Below are positions 53,691 to 62,100 of a stretch of DNA of 64,000 nucleotides, one piece after another (the first letter of the stretch is position 1; every line of letters begins with the position of its first letter). The position numbers and the translations under genes were made by a program. A model generated the notes under the pieces. It was not told the DNA's origin. It searched no databases and saw only the letters and a list, made by a program, of their open reading frames with translations. Origin of the DNA: Halorubrum sp. CBA1229 (GTDB lineage Archaea > Halobacteriota > Halobacteria > Halobacteriales > Haloferacaceae); NCBI RefSeq assembly GCF_003721435.2, contig NZ_CP054585.1, positions 806,001 through 870,000 on the forward strand, read 5' to 3'.

Positions 53691-54077
53691 ATGGCAACGA
53701 CCGAATCACAGGGGTCCGCGATAGACATCGGCTCGCTGAACGGCCTCCACTGGGTAGGCATCGTCGCCGCGTTGATCACCGCCGCCGTCCACCTCCGTCT
53801 CGGCCTCGGCGGACTCCCGTTGCCGCTGCGGGTCAGCTTCCTCCTCGCCGGACTCGGCTTCCTCGGCGCGGTCGCGCTCGTGTTGCTCGACTACCGTCGG
53901 CGCACGGTGTACGCCGTCGGGATCCCCTTCACGCTCGTCCAAATCGTCCTGTGGTACGTCCTCAACTTCGCGGGAGGCGGGAAGTCGTTCCCGGCCGACG
54001 TCGGGACGCTCGGCGCCGTCGACAAAGTCGCGCAGGTCGTGCTGATAGCCGTCTTGGTCGCCCTGTTGCGCCGATAG
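53691..54077 (+). CDS. small four-span membrane protein
   Basis: 128 residues from the ATG at 53691 (MATTESQGSAIDIGSLNGLHWVG). Four hydrophobic segments (about residues 20-40, 45-67, 72-92 and 108-127) with short loops and an Arg-Arg end. Haloarchaeal family of unknown role; lies in the biosynthetic cluster between the dehydrogenase fusion and the phosphatidyltransferase genes. Confidence 0.82.
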   Translation: MATTESQGSAIDIGSLNGLHWVGIVAALITAAVHLRLGLGGLPLPLRVSFLLAGLGFLGAVALVLLDYRRRTVYAVGIPFTLVQIVLWYVLNFAGGGKSFPADVGTLGAVDKVAQVVLIAVLVALLRR

Positions 54078-54079
54078 CC

Positions 54080-54304
54080 GTGCCGGTCCGGAAGCGCCGA
54101 CCGCGACGCGATCACCGGGGCGCAGTCATCGACGTGACTGCCGGCATCGCGGTCGCCGGGGCGGCCGCCGGCACCGCAGTCATCAAGGCGACCGCCGAGG
54201 CCGCGGTCACCGAAGCGCCCGTAAACGCGGCCGTTCGAGGCGTAAACGCGGCCAGCGGGGACGTAAACGCCGCCGGGGCGAACGCGGCGGCGGGTGAGGC
54301 GTAG
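54080..54304 (+). CDS. possible 74-residue Ala-rich ORF with VNAA repeats
   Basis: GTG at 54080 opens a frame ending TAG at 54302-54304, one base before the phosphatidyltransferase ATG. The product is Arg-rich at the N-terminus then Ala/Gly/Val with three VNAA repeats (APVNAAVRGVNAASGDVNAAG), which also form short direct DNA repeats GTAAACGCGGCC. Position between two cluster genes supports it, but composition is unlike a typical protein. Could be a spacer peptide or not translated. Confidence 0.35.
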   Translation: MPVRKRRPRRDHRGAVIDVTAGIAVAGAAAGTAVIKATAEAAVTEAPVNAAVRGVNAASGDVNAAGANAAAGEA

Positions 54305-55075
54305 ATGGCCGAGACCCGCCGGCGGCGCTCCGTCCGCGTCGGGGTCGGTCTCGGGCTCCCGCTCCTCGCCGCGATCGCGCTCGCCGCCCTCCTGTCGCGG
54401 CTGTTTCCGGCGGACGTGACGGGCCGGTGGGGGGTCTCGCCCGCCGTCGTCGCCGGCGTCTGCTGGGCCGGACAGCTCTGGTACGTCGGCTACGGGCTCG
54501 ATCCTAAGGGGCTGACCGACGGGTTCTGGCGGCGGCTGTTCGGGCTCGCGAACGCGGTCACGCTCGTACGGGGGGCGCTGTACGCGGTCGTCGCCGGGTT
54601 CGTCGTCGTGCCCCCGGAGACACCGCTCGCGTGGGTGCCCGCGCTGTGTTACGGGACGGGCGTCGCCCTCGACAACCTCGACGGGACCGTCGCCAGGACT
54701 GTCGGCCGGGAGACGGAGGTCGGCCGGCGGCTCGACATGGCGTTCGACACGTTCGGGTTCGTCGCCGCGCCGCTGGTGGCGGTGCTGTGGGGGCTGCTCC
54801 CGGTCTGGTACCTCTCGATCTCCGCCGCGCGGTACGTCTTCCGCGGGGCCGTGTGGCTGCGGCGCGCCCGCGGGCTCCCCGTCGGCGACCTCCCCGACAG
54901 CGACCTCGGGAAGTACCTCGCGGGCGTGCAGATGGGCTTCGTGACGGTCGCGCTCGTCCCGCCCGCGCCGACGGAGCTCGTGTGGACTATCGCGCCCGTC
55001 GTCCTCGCGCCGTCGCTGGCGGTGTTTACGCGGGACTACCTCGCCGTCAGCGGACGGCTCCCGGGTCACCGCTGA
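54305..55075 (+). CDS. CDP-alcohol phosphatidyltransferase
   Basis: 256 residues. The family motif is complete: LDNLDGTVARTVGRETEVGRRLDMAFDTFG, that is D-x2-DG-x2-AR-x8-G-x3-D-x3-D with the four metal-binding Asp residues. About six membrane spans surround it. It makes a phosphodiester between a CDP-activated lipid (CDP-archaeol or similar) and a hydroxyl compound; the acceptor is unknown. Its placement beside sugar and PTPS-family genes suggests a phospholipid with an unusual headgroup (inference). Confidence 0.92.
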   Translation: MAETRRRRSVRVGVGLGLPLLAAIALAALLSRLFPADVTGRWGVSPAVVAGVCWAGQLWYVGYGLDPKGLTDGFWRRLFGLANAVTLVRGALYAVVAGFVVVPPETPLAWVPALCYGTGVALDNLDGTVARTVGRETEVGRRLDMAFDTFGFVAAPLVAVLWGLLPVWYLSISAARYVFRGAVWLRRARGLPVGDLPDSDLGKYLAGVQMGFVTVALVPPAPTELVWTIAPVVLAPSLAVFTRDYLAVSGRLPGHR

Positions 55076-55100
55076 CCGGTCAGACGTCACCGGCCCGCCG

Positions 55101-56141
55101 TCACGAGTACTCCAAAATGACTTGCACCGCCTCGTCGGATCCCGAATCGAGCAGCTCGTACGCCTCCGGCGCGCGCTCGAACGGGATCCGGTGGGTGATC
55201 AGCTCGTCGGCGGGGATCCCGTCGAGCCGGTCGAGCGCCGCGTCCATGCGCCGATCGCGGTCCCAGCGCCCGCGGAGCTCCGGGCTGATCGTCGACACCT
55301 GACTGGAGACGATGTCGATGCGGTCGCGGTGGAACCGCCCGCCGAGGTCGATCGGCGCGCGCTTGGTCCCGTACCACGAGCCGACGACGATCCGCGCGTC
55401 GTAGCCGACGGCCCCGATCGCGTCGTCGAGCGCGCTCGGCTGGCCGGACAGCTCGATCGCGAGGTCGGCGCCGTCGGCGGGGAGGGTCGCGTCTGCGAGG
55501 CCCGAACCGGCGGAGTCGGCGGAGTCGGCGGCGCCGACTTCGGCCGGCGTCGTCGTCCGGTCGGCGCCGAGCGCAGCGGCGAGGTCCCGACGGCGTTCGA
55601 TCGGGTCGACGACGACCAGCGACTCCAGCGGGAAATCGGCCAGCAGGCGAGTGACGCAGAGCCCGATCACCCCGGCGCCGAACACCACGACCCGCTCTCC
55701 GAGCCGCGGCGCGGCGTCGAGGACGACGTTCGTCGCGGTCTCGACCGAGGGGAGCAGCGACCCGGCGGCCGGGGTCGTCCCCGACGGGAGCGCGACCACC
55801 GAGTCGGGCGTCGCACGGAAGCTCGTCTGGTGGGGGACGAACGAGAACACCGACCGGCCGACCCAGTCCGGGTCGACGTCGGCGCCGGCCGCGCGGACGA
55901 CGCCGCTCGCGGCGTAGCCGTACCGGAGGGGGTACGAGAGGTCGCCGTCGAGCGCGTCGAGCGCCTCGTCGGCCGGGAGGTCGTCCGGGGTCTGATCGCG
56001 GTACACGAGCAGCTCCGTCCCGGCGCTTATCGCCGAGGCGCGGGTGTCGACGAGCAGCTCGTCGGCGTCGGGCTCGCCGACGGTCGCCGCTCGGACCTCG
56101 ACGGTCTCGGGGCCCGTGAAGTAGAGCGCGGCGTCGGTCAT
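55101..56141 (-). CDS. MDR-family alcohol dehydrogenase-like protein
   Basis: 346 residues. Rossmann motif VVVFGAGVIGLCVTRLLADFPLESLVVVDPIERR is clear. The N-terminal half has SAISAGTELLVYRD and FVPHQTSFRATPDSVVALPSG, but no GHE zinc motif and no structural four-Cys lobe, so it may be a zinc-independent reductase or use other ligands. It resembles BchC-like and sugar-alcohol dehydrogenases. Convergent with the phosphatidyltransferase gene and likely part of the same cluster function. Confidence 0.87.
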   Translation of the reverse strand: MTDAALYFTGPETVEVRAATVGEPDADELLVDTRASAISAGTELLVYRDQTPDDLPADEALDALDGDLSYPLRYGYAASGVVRAAGADVDPDWVGRSVFSFVPHQTSFRATPDSVVALPSGTTPAAGSLLPSVETATNVVLDAAPRLGERVVVFGAGVIGLCVTRLLADFPLESLVVVDPIERRRDLAAALGADRTTTPAEVGAADSADSAGSGLADATLPADGADLAIELSGQPSALDDAIGAVGYDARIVVGSWYGTKRAPIDLGGRFHRDRIDIVSSQVSTISPELRGRWDRDRRMDAALDRLDGIPADELITHRIPFERAPEAYELLDSGSDEAVQVILEYS

Positions 56142-56287
56142 CGCGCGTCGCGTCCGGCTCGGCCGCGGGCGACGACCGCGCGGCGCCGCGGACCTCGGAT
56201 CGGCTGGTGGCGTGACACGTACCGTCCCACGGACCCTGCGATGTTAAGTCCTCGCGCGGTCGGGCAAAGCGACGTCGGGTCGGCAGA

Positions 56288-56293
56288 AAAAAC
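56288..56293 (-). terminator. T-tract terminator after ftsZ2
   Basis: Six T residues on the minus strand, 35-40 nt after the ftsZ stop codon, preceded by a GGCCGTTCGGTTCCG stretch. Fits an archaeal intrinsic terminator. Confidence 0.45.
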
Positions 56294-56327
56294 GGAACCG
56301 AACGGCCGCGTCGGCTTCGAGCTCGTC

Positions 56328-57545
56328 TTAGCGGATGACGTCGAGGCCGTTGTTCTTCTCGACGGGCTCGGTGCCGCCGTCAGACTCCCAGGCGCCCTGA
56401 TCGGCGCCGCCGGAGGCCGTCGCGCCGGCGGTGCCGTTCGTCTCGGCGGCGCGCGAGCGGGAGTCGCCGAGGTCGTCGGCGTCGACCGCGGCGCGAGACT
56501 TGTCGGCCTGCTTCTGCGTCGAGGGGCCGAGCACCTGCGCGCTCTGGACGCCCGTCATGATCGCCATGACGCGGACCTTCCCCTTGTACTCGTCCTGGAT
56601 GCGGGCGCCCCAGATGACGTTGGCGCTCGCCTCCAGCCGCTCGGTGATGTTGTTCGCGATCCCCTCGGCCTCCTTCAGCGTGAGGTCCGGACCGCCCGTG
56701 ATGTGGACGAGCCCGCCGGAGGCCCCGCGGTAGTCGACGTCCAGGAGCGGGTGGTTCATCGCGTCGTTGACCACCTCTTGGGTCTTGTTCTTGTCCTGGG
56801 TCTCGCCGACGAGCATGACGGCCACGCCGCCCTGGTTCATGATGGTGGACATGTCGGCGTAGTCCAGGTTGATGAGGCTCGGCTGGGTGATCGTCTCGGA
56901 GATCCCCTTCACCGTCTCCGCGATGATCTGGTCCATCACGGAGAACGCCTTCCCGATCGGCAGGTTCGGCACGTAGTCGAGCAGCCGGTTGTTGTCGAGG
57001 ACGATGATCGAGTCGGCCTCGTTGCGGAGGGTCTCCAGGCCCTCCTCGGCCTTCACGGTGCGGGCGCGCTCGACGTTGAACGGCGTCGAGACCATCCCGA
57101 CGACGATGGCGCCCTGCTCCTTGGCGATCTTCGAGACGACCGGCGCCGCGCCGGTCCCGGTGCCGCCGCCCATCCCGGCGGTGACGAAGACGAGGTCGGC
57201 GTCGCCGAGCACCTCCTTGATCGTGCCCTGGGCCATCTCGGTGGCGCGCTCGCCCATCTTGGGGTCGCCGCCGGCGCCGAGCCCCTGCGTGAGCGACTTG
57301 CCCACGAGGATCTTGGTGTCGGCTTCGACCATCTTGAGGTGCTGTTTGTCCGTGTTGATCGCGACGGTGTCGGCGCCGTCGACGCCGATGTTGTACAGCC
57401 GGTTGATCGTGTTGTTCCCGGCGCCGCCGGCGCCGACGATGACGATTCGGGGGTCCCCGAACTCGTCGTCGTCCATGTCGACGGAGTCCATGTCGCGCTT
57501 CTCCGCTTCCGCGTTGTCGAGGGCGTCCTGAACGAGATCTTGCAT
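56328..57545 (-). CDS. ftsZ2: cell division protein FtsZ2
   Basis: 405 residues. Tubulin-type GTPase: [17 protein letters not shown], the GTP loop [19 protein letters not shown], synergy loop region [14 protein letters not shown] and the T7-type [13 protein letters not shown] (written [14 protein letters not shown] here). The acidic N-terminal extension [29 protein letters not shown] and the C-terminal tail GLDVIR fit the haloarchaeal FtsZ2 group. It is second in the cdrS-ftsZ2 operon (4-nt gap), matching the operon known from Halobacterium salinarum. Confidence 0.96.
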   Translation of the reverse strand: MQDLVQDALDNAEAEKRDMDSVDMDDDEFGDPRIVIVGAGGAGNNTINRLYNIGVDGADTVAINTDKQHLKMVEADTKILVGKSLTQGLGAGGDPKMGERATEMAQGTIKEVLGDADLVFVTAGMGGGTGTGAAPVVSKIAKEQGAIVVGMVSTPFNVERARTVKAEEGLETLRNEADSIIVLDNNRLLDYVPNLPIGKAFSVMDQIIAETVKGISETITQPSLINLDYADMSTIMNQGGVAVMLVGETQDKNKTQEVVNDAMNHPLLDVDYRGASGGLVHITGGPDLTLKEAEGIANNITERLEASANVIWGARIQDEYKGKVRVMAIMTGVQSAQVLGPSTQKQADKSRAAVDADDLGDSRSRAAETNGTAGATASGGADQGAWESDGGTEPVEKNNGLDVIR

Positions 57546-57549
57546 CAGT

Positions 57550-57729
57550 TTACACCTTCGCCCAGTTGCGGTTGCGGCCGCGCTCGTCGCGCTCGCCGTC
57601 CTGTTCGTTCAACATGTCGCGGACGGCCGACCGGATCGCCTCGCTCCGGTTCGGGAACTCGCCCGTCTCGACCATCTGTTCGACCTCGTCTATCTGCTGT
57701 TTCGGGATTCGTAGTGTCACACGCTCCAT
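57550..57729 (-). CDS. cdrS: ribbon-helix-helix regulator CdrS
   Basis: 59 residues; the ATG is at 57729 and the TAA stop is 4 nt before the ftsZ2 start. Sequence is a classic single RHH domain ([20 protein letters not shown] then [16 protein letters not shown]) with a short charged tail. CdrS in Halobacterium salinarum is the short RHH factor that regulates cell division and ftsZ2 and is co-transcribed with it. Arrangement and length match exactly. Confidence 0.92.
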   Translation of the reverse strand: MERVTLRIPKQQIDEVEQMVETGEFPNRSEAIRSAVRDMLNEQDGERDERGRNRNWAKV

Positions 57730-57769
57730 TGGTATTCCCCCGGTAAGACGGCGAACACGCGACGCGTGT

Positions 57770-57832
57770 GTCTTACAGCGACGGGTCGCCCGTCGGCGGG
57801 GTCATCCCCGCCGCGGACGGCCGCTGTAAGAC
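57770..57832 (-). other. cdrS leader: potential three-way-junction structure
   Basis: An 11-bp perfect inverted repeat, GTCTTACAGCG (57770-57780) with CGCTGTAAGAC (57822-57832), encloses two more perfect hairpins: GACGGG-TCG-CCCGTC (57780-57794) and GGCGGGG-TCAT-CCCCGCC (57795-57812). The region is inside the predicted ~115-nt 5' leader of cdrS-ftsZ2 (transcript start near 57845). As RNA it would form a three-way junction; as DNA it gives symmetrical protein sites. Confidence 0.6.
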
Positions 57833-57867
57833 GACCGTCTTACGCAATTCAAATCACCGAGGCTATC

Positions 57868-57877
57868 ATTATAAAAC
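57868..57877 (-). promoter_or_regulatory. TATA box of cdrS-ftsZ2
   Basis: TTTTATAATG on the minus strand, placing transcription start near 57845 and leaving a leader of about 115 nt before the cdrS ATG (57729), unusually long for a haloarchaeal message. Confidence 0.6.
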
Positions 57878-57943
57878 TACCGGCGGTTGTAAGACAGCCA
57901 CCGAACCGGGCGAATACACCGTCCAGAACGCCGCTATCTATTG

Positions 57944-58543
57944 TTAACGATCGTTTAGCACGTCCGCAGCCGGAGTTCGGCGGCCGCAGCCGGGGCAGAA
58001 CGCCCAGTCGGTCCGCAGCTCGTCGCCGCACTCGCAGAACGCCCTGTGGGACTGCTTTTCTCCGCAATTCGGGCAGTACACGTGGTCAGCGGGGACGTTT
58101 TCTCCGCATCCTCCGCAGGCGTTTTCGCCCTTAGTGACGTTCGGCGGCGTCTTACGCGCCTCCGTCTCGGCGTCCGTCGTCGTCTCACGTGTCACACGCG
58201 CGTCGTCGGCGTCGGCGTCAGAAGCGTCGAGCGAGACGTTCACGTTGATCTCGGCCGGGTTTCCGCGCGCATACGCCGCGTCGGACGGCCCCGACCGTCC
58301 GCCGAGGCGATCGTCTAACGCGGCGTCGAGTCGGTCGGCGATGAGGTCGTCGACGCGGTCGGCCAGCGCGGCGTCGACCGTCTCGGCGGCGGCCGAGTCC
58401 GCGTCGGCGGCGGCGGCCGACTCGGCCTCCGCGTCGTCGAGGTAGGTCCGGAGCGCCTCCCGCATCACCTCGCTCTTGGAGGCGTCACACGCTTCCAGCC
58501 GCTCGACGAGATCGTCGTCGGCCCGGAAGGTGATCTTGCTCAT
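57944..58543 (-). CDS. cdrL: ribbon-helix-helix/zinc-ribbon regulator CdrL
   Basis: 199 residues. N-terminal RHH domain (MSKITFRADDDLVERLEACDASKSEVMREALRTYL), an Ala/Asp-rich middle, then two zinc ribbons (CGGCGENVPADHVYCPNCG and FCECGDELRTDWAFCPGCG). CdrL is the long RHH partner encoded beside cdrS in Halobacterium salinarum and regulates the cdrS-ftsZ2 operon. Gene order cdrL-cdrS-ftsZ2 on one strand matches. A separate promoter and the GTAAGAC cluster lie between cdrL and cdrS. Confidence 0.9.
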   Translation of the reverse strand: MSKITFRADDDLVERLEACDASKSEVMREALRTYLDDAEAESAAAADADSAAAETVDAALADRVDDLIADRLDAALDDRLGGRSGPSDAAYARGNPAEINVNVSLDASDADADDARVTRETTTDAETEARKTPPNVTKGENACGGCGENVPADHVYCPNCGEKQSHRAFCECGDELRTDWAFCPGCGRRTPAADVLNDR

Positions 58544-58689
58544 ACGGACGCCATATCGGCCGCACTACAAGTATCTTCCCCACGATATCGGACGATAGCG
58601 GCACGACGTTTCAGCCCTCGGAAACGTGTGCGCCGAGCCGCCGCCCTCGGCGAATATCATGCGACATGGTCACACATGTGTCTGACGCA

Positions 58690-58698
58690 GATTTATAC
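58690..58698 (+). promoter_or_regulatory. TATA box of the coiled-coil/smc operon
   Basis: GATTTATAC, about 26-34 nt before the ATG at 58724. Likely drives the coiled-coil gene, smc and scpA together. Confidence 0.55.
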
Positions 58699-58723
58699 GG
58701 CCCGCGTGGGCATACGTGTGTAT

Positions 58724-59146
58724 ATGAGTAACCGCGTCGAGGACCTCGAACGACAGGTCGCGGAGCTGCAGGCGGCGGTCAACGGGCTCACGGAGGAGCT
58801 GGTCGAAATGAAGGAACGCGTCCGACAGGTCGAGGACGCCCAGGAGGTGTCCGTACGGGCGGACGCCGCGGGCGACGAGGCGCGGGACACCGCCGAGCCG
58901 GACGAGGAGCCGGCCGAGGCGACCGAGTCGGCCGGGGGCGAGACGCGGACCCACTCCGACGACCACGTCGAGGTCGTCGAGCGGACGGGCGACGGGAACG
59001 CGGGCGCCGACGACGGGAGCGCCGAGACCGAGGGCGACGACATGGTCGTTCCCGAGCAGGAGGCGACGACGCCGGACGCCGAGGCCGGCGAGTCGGAGGC
59101 AGAGAGCGACGACGAGGAGTCGGACAGCGACATCATCGTCGCGTAA
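58724..59146 (+). CDS. acidic coiled-coil (bZIP-like) protein upstream of smc
   Basis: 140 residues from the ATG at 58724 (MSNRVEDLERQVAELQAAVNGL). Residues 1-48 form one coiled coil with leucine-type heptads (LERQVAELQAAVNGLTEELVEMKERV); the rest is disordered and very acidic (Glu/Asp/Ser/Thr). No DNA-binding basic region precedes the zipper. It is immediately upstream of smc (24 nt) in an apparent operon, so it may be an SMC-associated factor. Haloarchaeal homologues are often called bZIP transcription factors, which the sequence alone does not establish. Confidence 0.85.
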   Translation: MSNRVEDLERQVAELQAAVNGLTEELVEMKERVRQVEDAQEVSVRADAAGDEARDTAEPDEEPAEATESAGGETRTHSDDHVEVVERTGDGNAGADDGSAETEGDDMVVPEQEATTPDAEAGESEAESDDEESDSDIIVA

Positions 59147-59170
59147 TCCGCCTCCACATCCCCGCGTCAC

Positions 59171-62100
59171 ATGCATATCACTGAAGTCGTTTTGGACGGG
59201 TTCAAGAGCTTCGGACGAACGACGAGGATCCCCTTTTACGACGACTTCACGGTCGTCACGGGGCCGAACGGCTCCGGGAAGTCGAACATCATCGACGGGG
59301 TCCTCTTCGCGCTCGGCCTGGCGCGCACCCGCGGGATCAGGGCGAAGAAGCTCACCGACCTGATCTACAACCCCGGCCACGACGGCGGGGAGAGCTCCGG
59401 CGGTCCGAACGAGGCCTCGGTGACGGTCGTCCTCTCGAACGAGGACGGCACCCTCGACCGGTCGCAGGTCGTCTCCGCGGCGGGCACGGAGAACGTCGGC
59501 GACGTCTCCGAGATCACGATCAAGCGCCGCGTGAAGGAGACCGAGGACAACTACTACTCCTACTACTACCTCAACGGGCGCTCGGTGAACCTCTCGGACG
59601 TGCAGGACCTGCTCGCGGCCGCCGGCGTGACGCCGGAGGGGTACAACGTCGTGATGCAGGGCGACGTCACCGAGATCATCAACATGACCCCCTACCAGCG
59701 GCGGGGGATCATCGACGAGATCGCGGGCGTCGCCGAGTTCGACGAGAAGAAGGAGGCCGCCTTCGAGGAGCTGGACACGGTCGAAGACCGGATCGGCGAG
59801 GCGGACCTCCGGATCGGCGAGAAGCAGGACCGGCTCGACCAGCTGGCAGACGAGCGCGAGACCGCGCTCCAGTATCAGGAGTACCGCGACGAACTCGAGG
59901 AGTACCGCGGCTTCCTCAAGGCCTCCGAGCTGGAGGAGAAGCGCGAGGCGCTCGCCGGCGTCGAGGGCGACATCGACGACGCGGAGGCCGAGCTGGAGGA
60001 GCTCCGCGAGGAGCTCGACGCGAGACAGGGGAAGCTCACCCGCCTAGAGGAGGACCTAGCCGACCTCAACCACGAGATCGAGACGAAAGGCGAGGACGAG
60101 CAGATACAGATCCGCTCGGAGATCGAGGAGGTGAAAGGCGAGATCTCGCGGCTGGAGGACAAGATCGAGGCGGCCGAGGAGCGCGCCGCGGAGGCGGAGA
60201 CGGAGCGGCGCGACGCGTTCGTCCAGATCGACCGGAAGGAGGAGACGATCGAGGAGCTCGACGAGGAGATCCGCGAGGCGAAAGTCGAGAAGGCCTCCGT
60301 CAAGTCCGAGATCGCGACGAAGCGGTCCGAGCTGGCGGACGTCGAGGCCGAGATCGAGGGCGCCGACACCGAGTTCGACGAGCTGAAAGACGAGCTCGCC
60401 GAGAAGAAGGAGGCGATCGAGTCGCTGCGCGAGGAGAAGAACGAGAAGCAGCGCGAGAAGGACCGCCTGCTCGACGAGGCGCGCCGGCGCTCGAACGCCG
60501 TGAGCGAGGCGCGGACCGAGCTGGAGGAGGCCCGCGAGTCGCTGCCGGAGCACAAGGCGCGGATCTCCGAGCTCCGCAGCGAACTCGACAAGGCCGAGAA
60601 GAACGAAGAGAAGATCGAGGACGTCGTCGCGGACCTCTTCTCGGAGAAGGCCGAGCGGAGCGAGGAGCTCGAGGCGGTCGAGGAGGAGCTCCGCGAGAGG
60701 CAGAACGAGTACGCGAAGCTGGAGGCCGCCGCCGACCAGCGCGGCGACACCTCGTGGCCGCGGGCGGTGACCGAGGTGAAGAACGGTGGCATCGACGGCG
60801 TCCACGGCGCCGTCGGCGAGCTCGGCTCGGTCGCGGCCGAGTACGCGGAGGCGTGCGAGACGGCCGCCGGCGGCCGGCTCGCGAACGTCGTCGTCGACGA
60901 CGACGGCGTCGGTTCGACGTGTATCGACTACCTGAAGCGCCGGAACGCGGGCCGGGCGACGTTCCTCCCCATCACGGAGATGGACGACCGGAGCCTCCCG
61001 CGGAAGCCCTCGCTGCCCGGCGTCGTCGACTTCGCGCGCAACCTCGTCGACTACGACGCCGAGTACGCCTCGGTGTTCTCGTACGTGCTCGGCTCGACGC
61101 TCGTCGTCGAGGACATGGACACCGCCCGCGAGCTGATGGGCGATTACCGGATGGTCACCCTCGACGGCGACCTCGTCGAGAAGTCCGGCGCGATGACGGG
61201 CGGGTCCGGCGGCGGCTCGCGGTACGCGTTCACCAAGTCCGGCGGCGGGAAGCTGGAGCGGCTCGCGACCGAGATCTCGGAGCTGGAGGACGAGCGGCAG
61301 TCGCTGGAGTCGGAGGTCGACGAGCTGGAGGCGGACATCGACGACGCGCGCGACCGCAAGGCCGACGCCGCGGAGCGCGTCCGGTCGCTGGAGGCCGACG
61401 TCGAGCGCGCCGAGGAGGACCTCGCGGACGCCGAGGACCGGATCGACGAGTTAGAGACCGAGCTCGAGGAGCTGGAGGCGGAACGCGAGTCGGTCGACGA
61501 GGAGATGAGCGAGCTGGACGCGGAGCTCGACGATCTCGATGCGGAGATCGCGGAGCTGGAGGGCGAGATCGAGGAGATCGAGGCGGAGCTCGCCGACTCG
61601 AAGATCCCGGAGCTCTCCGAGCGCGCCGACGAGATCCGCGGCGAGATATCGGACTTAGAGGACCGGATGGACTCGCTCGACGGGCGGCAGAGCGAGCTGG
61701 AGCTGGAGAAGGGGTACGCCGAGGACGCGGTCGACGACCTCCACGACACCGTTGAGACGGCGCAGAACCGGAAGGCGGAGGCCGAGGAGGCGGTCGCCGA
61801 GCACGAGGCCGCGATCGAGGAGAAGGAGGCCGAGCTCGAGGAGAAGAAGGCGGCGATCGCCGACTTAGAGGAGGAGCTCACGGAGCTGAAGGCCGACCGC
61901 GAGGACCTCCGGGAGGAGATCAAGGCGGCGACCCGCGAGCGCGACGAGCAGCGCTCGCTCGTCGCCGAGGCCGAGTCCGACCTGGAGGACCTGACGGACC
62001 GCCGCGACCGGCTGGAGTGGGAAATCGACGAGCTGGAGTCGCAGGTGGGCGAGTACGACGCCGAGGAGATCCCGGACCTCGACGAGGTCGAGTCCCGGAT

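Larger units (their letters stand above)
57743..57895 (-). promoter_or_regulatory. cluster of five GTAAGAC/GTCTTAC operators around the cdrS-ftsZ2 promoter
   Basis: GTAAGAC at 57743-57749, GTCTTAC at 57770-57776, GTAAGAC at 57826-57832 paired with GTCTTAC at 57837-57843 (perfect 7-4-7 palindrome), and GTAAGAC at 57889-57895. They flank the minus-strand TATA box 57868-57877. The palindrome lies at the expected transcription start, and 57889 is upstream of the TATA. Ribbon-helix-helix proteins bind short repeated sites of this sort; CdrL and CdrS are encoded on either side, so they are the obvious binders (inference). Confidence 0.7.
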
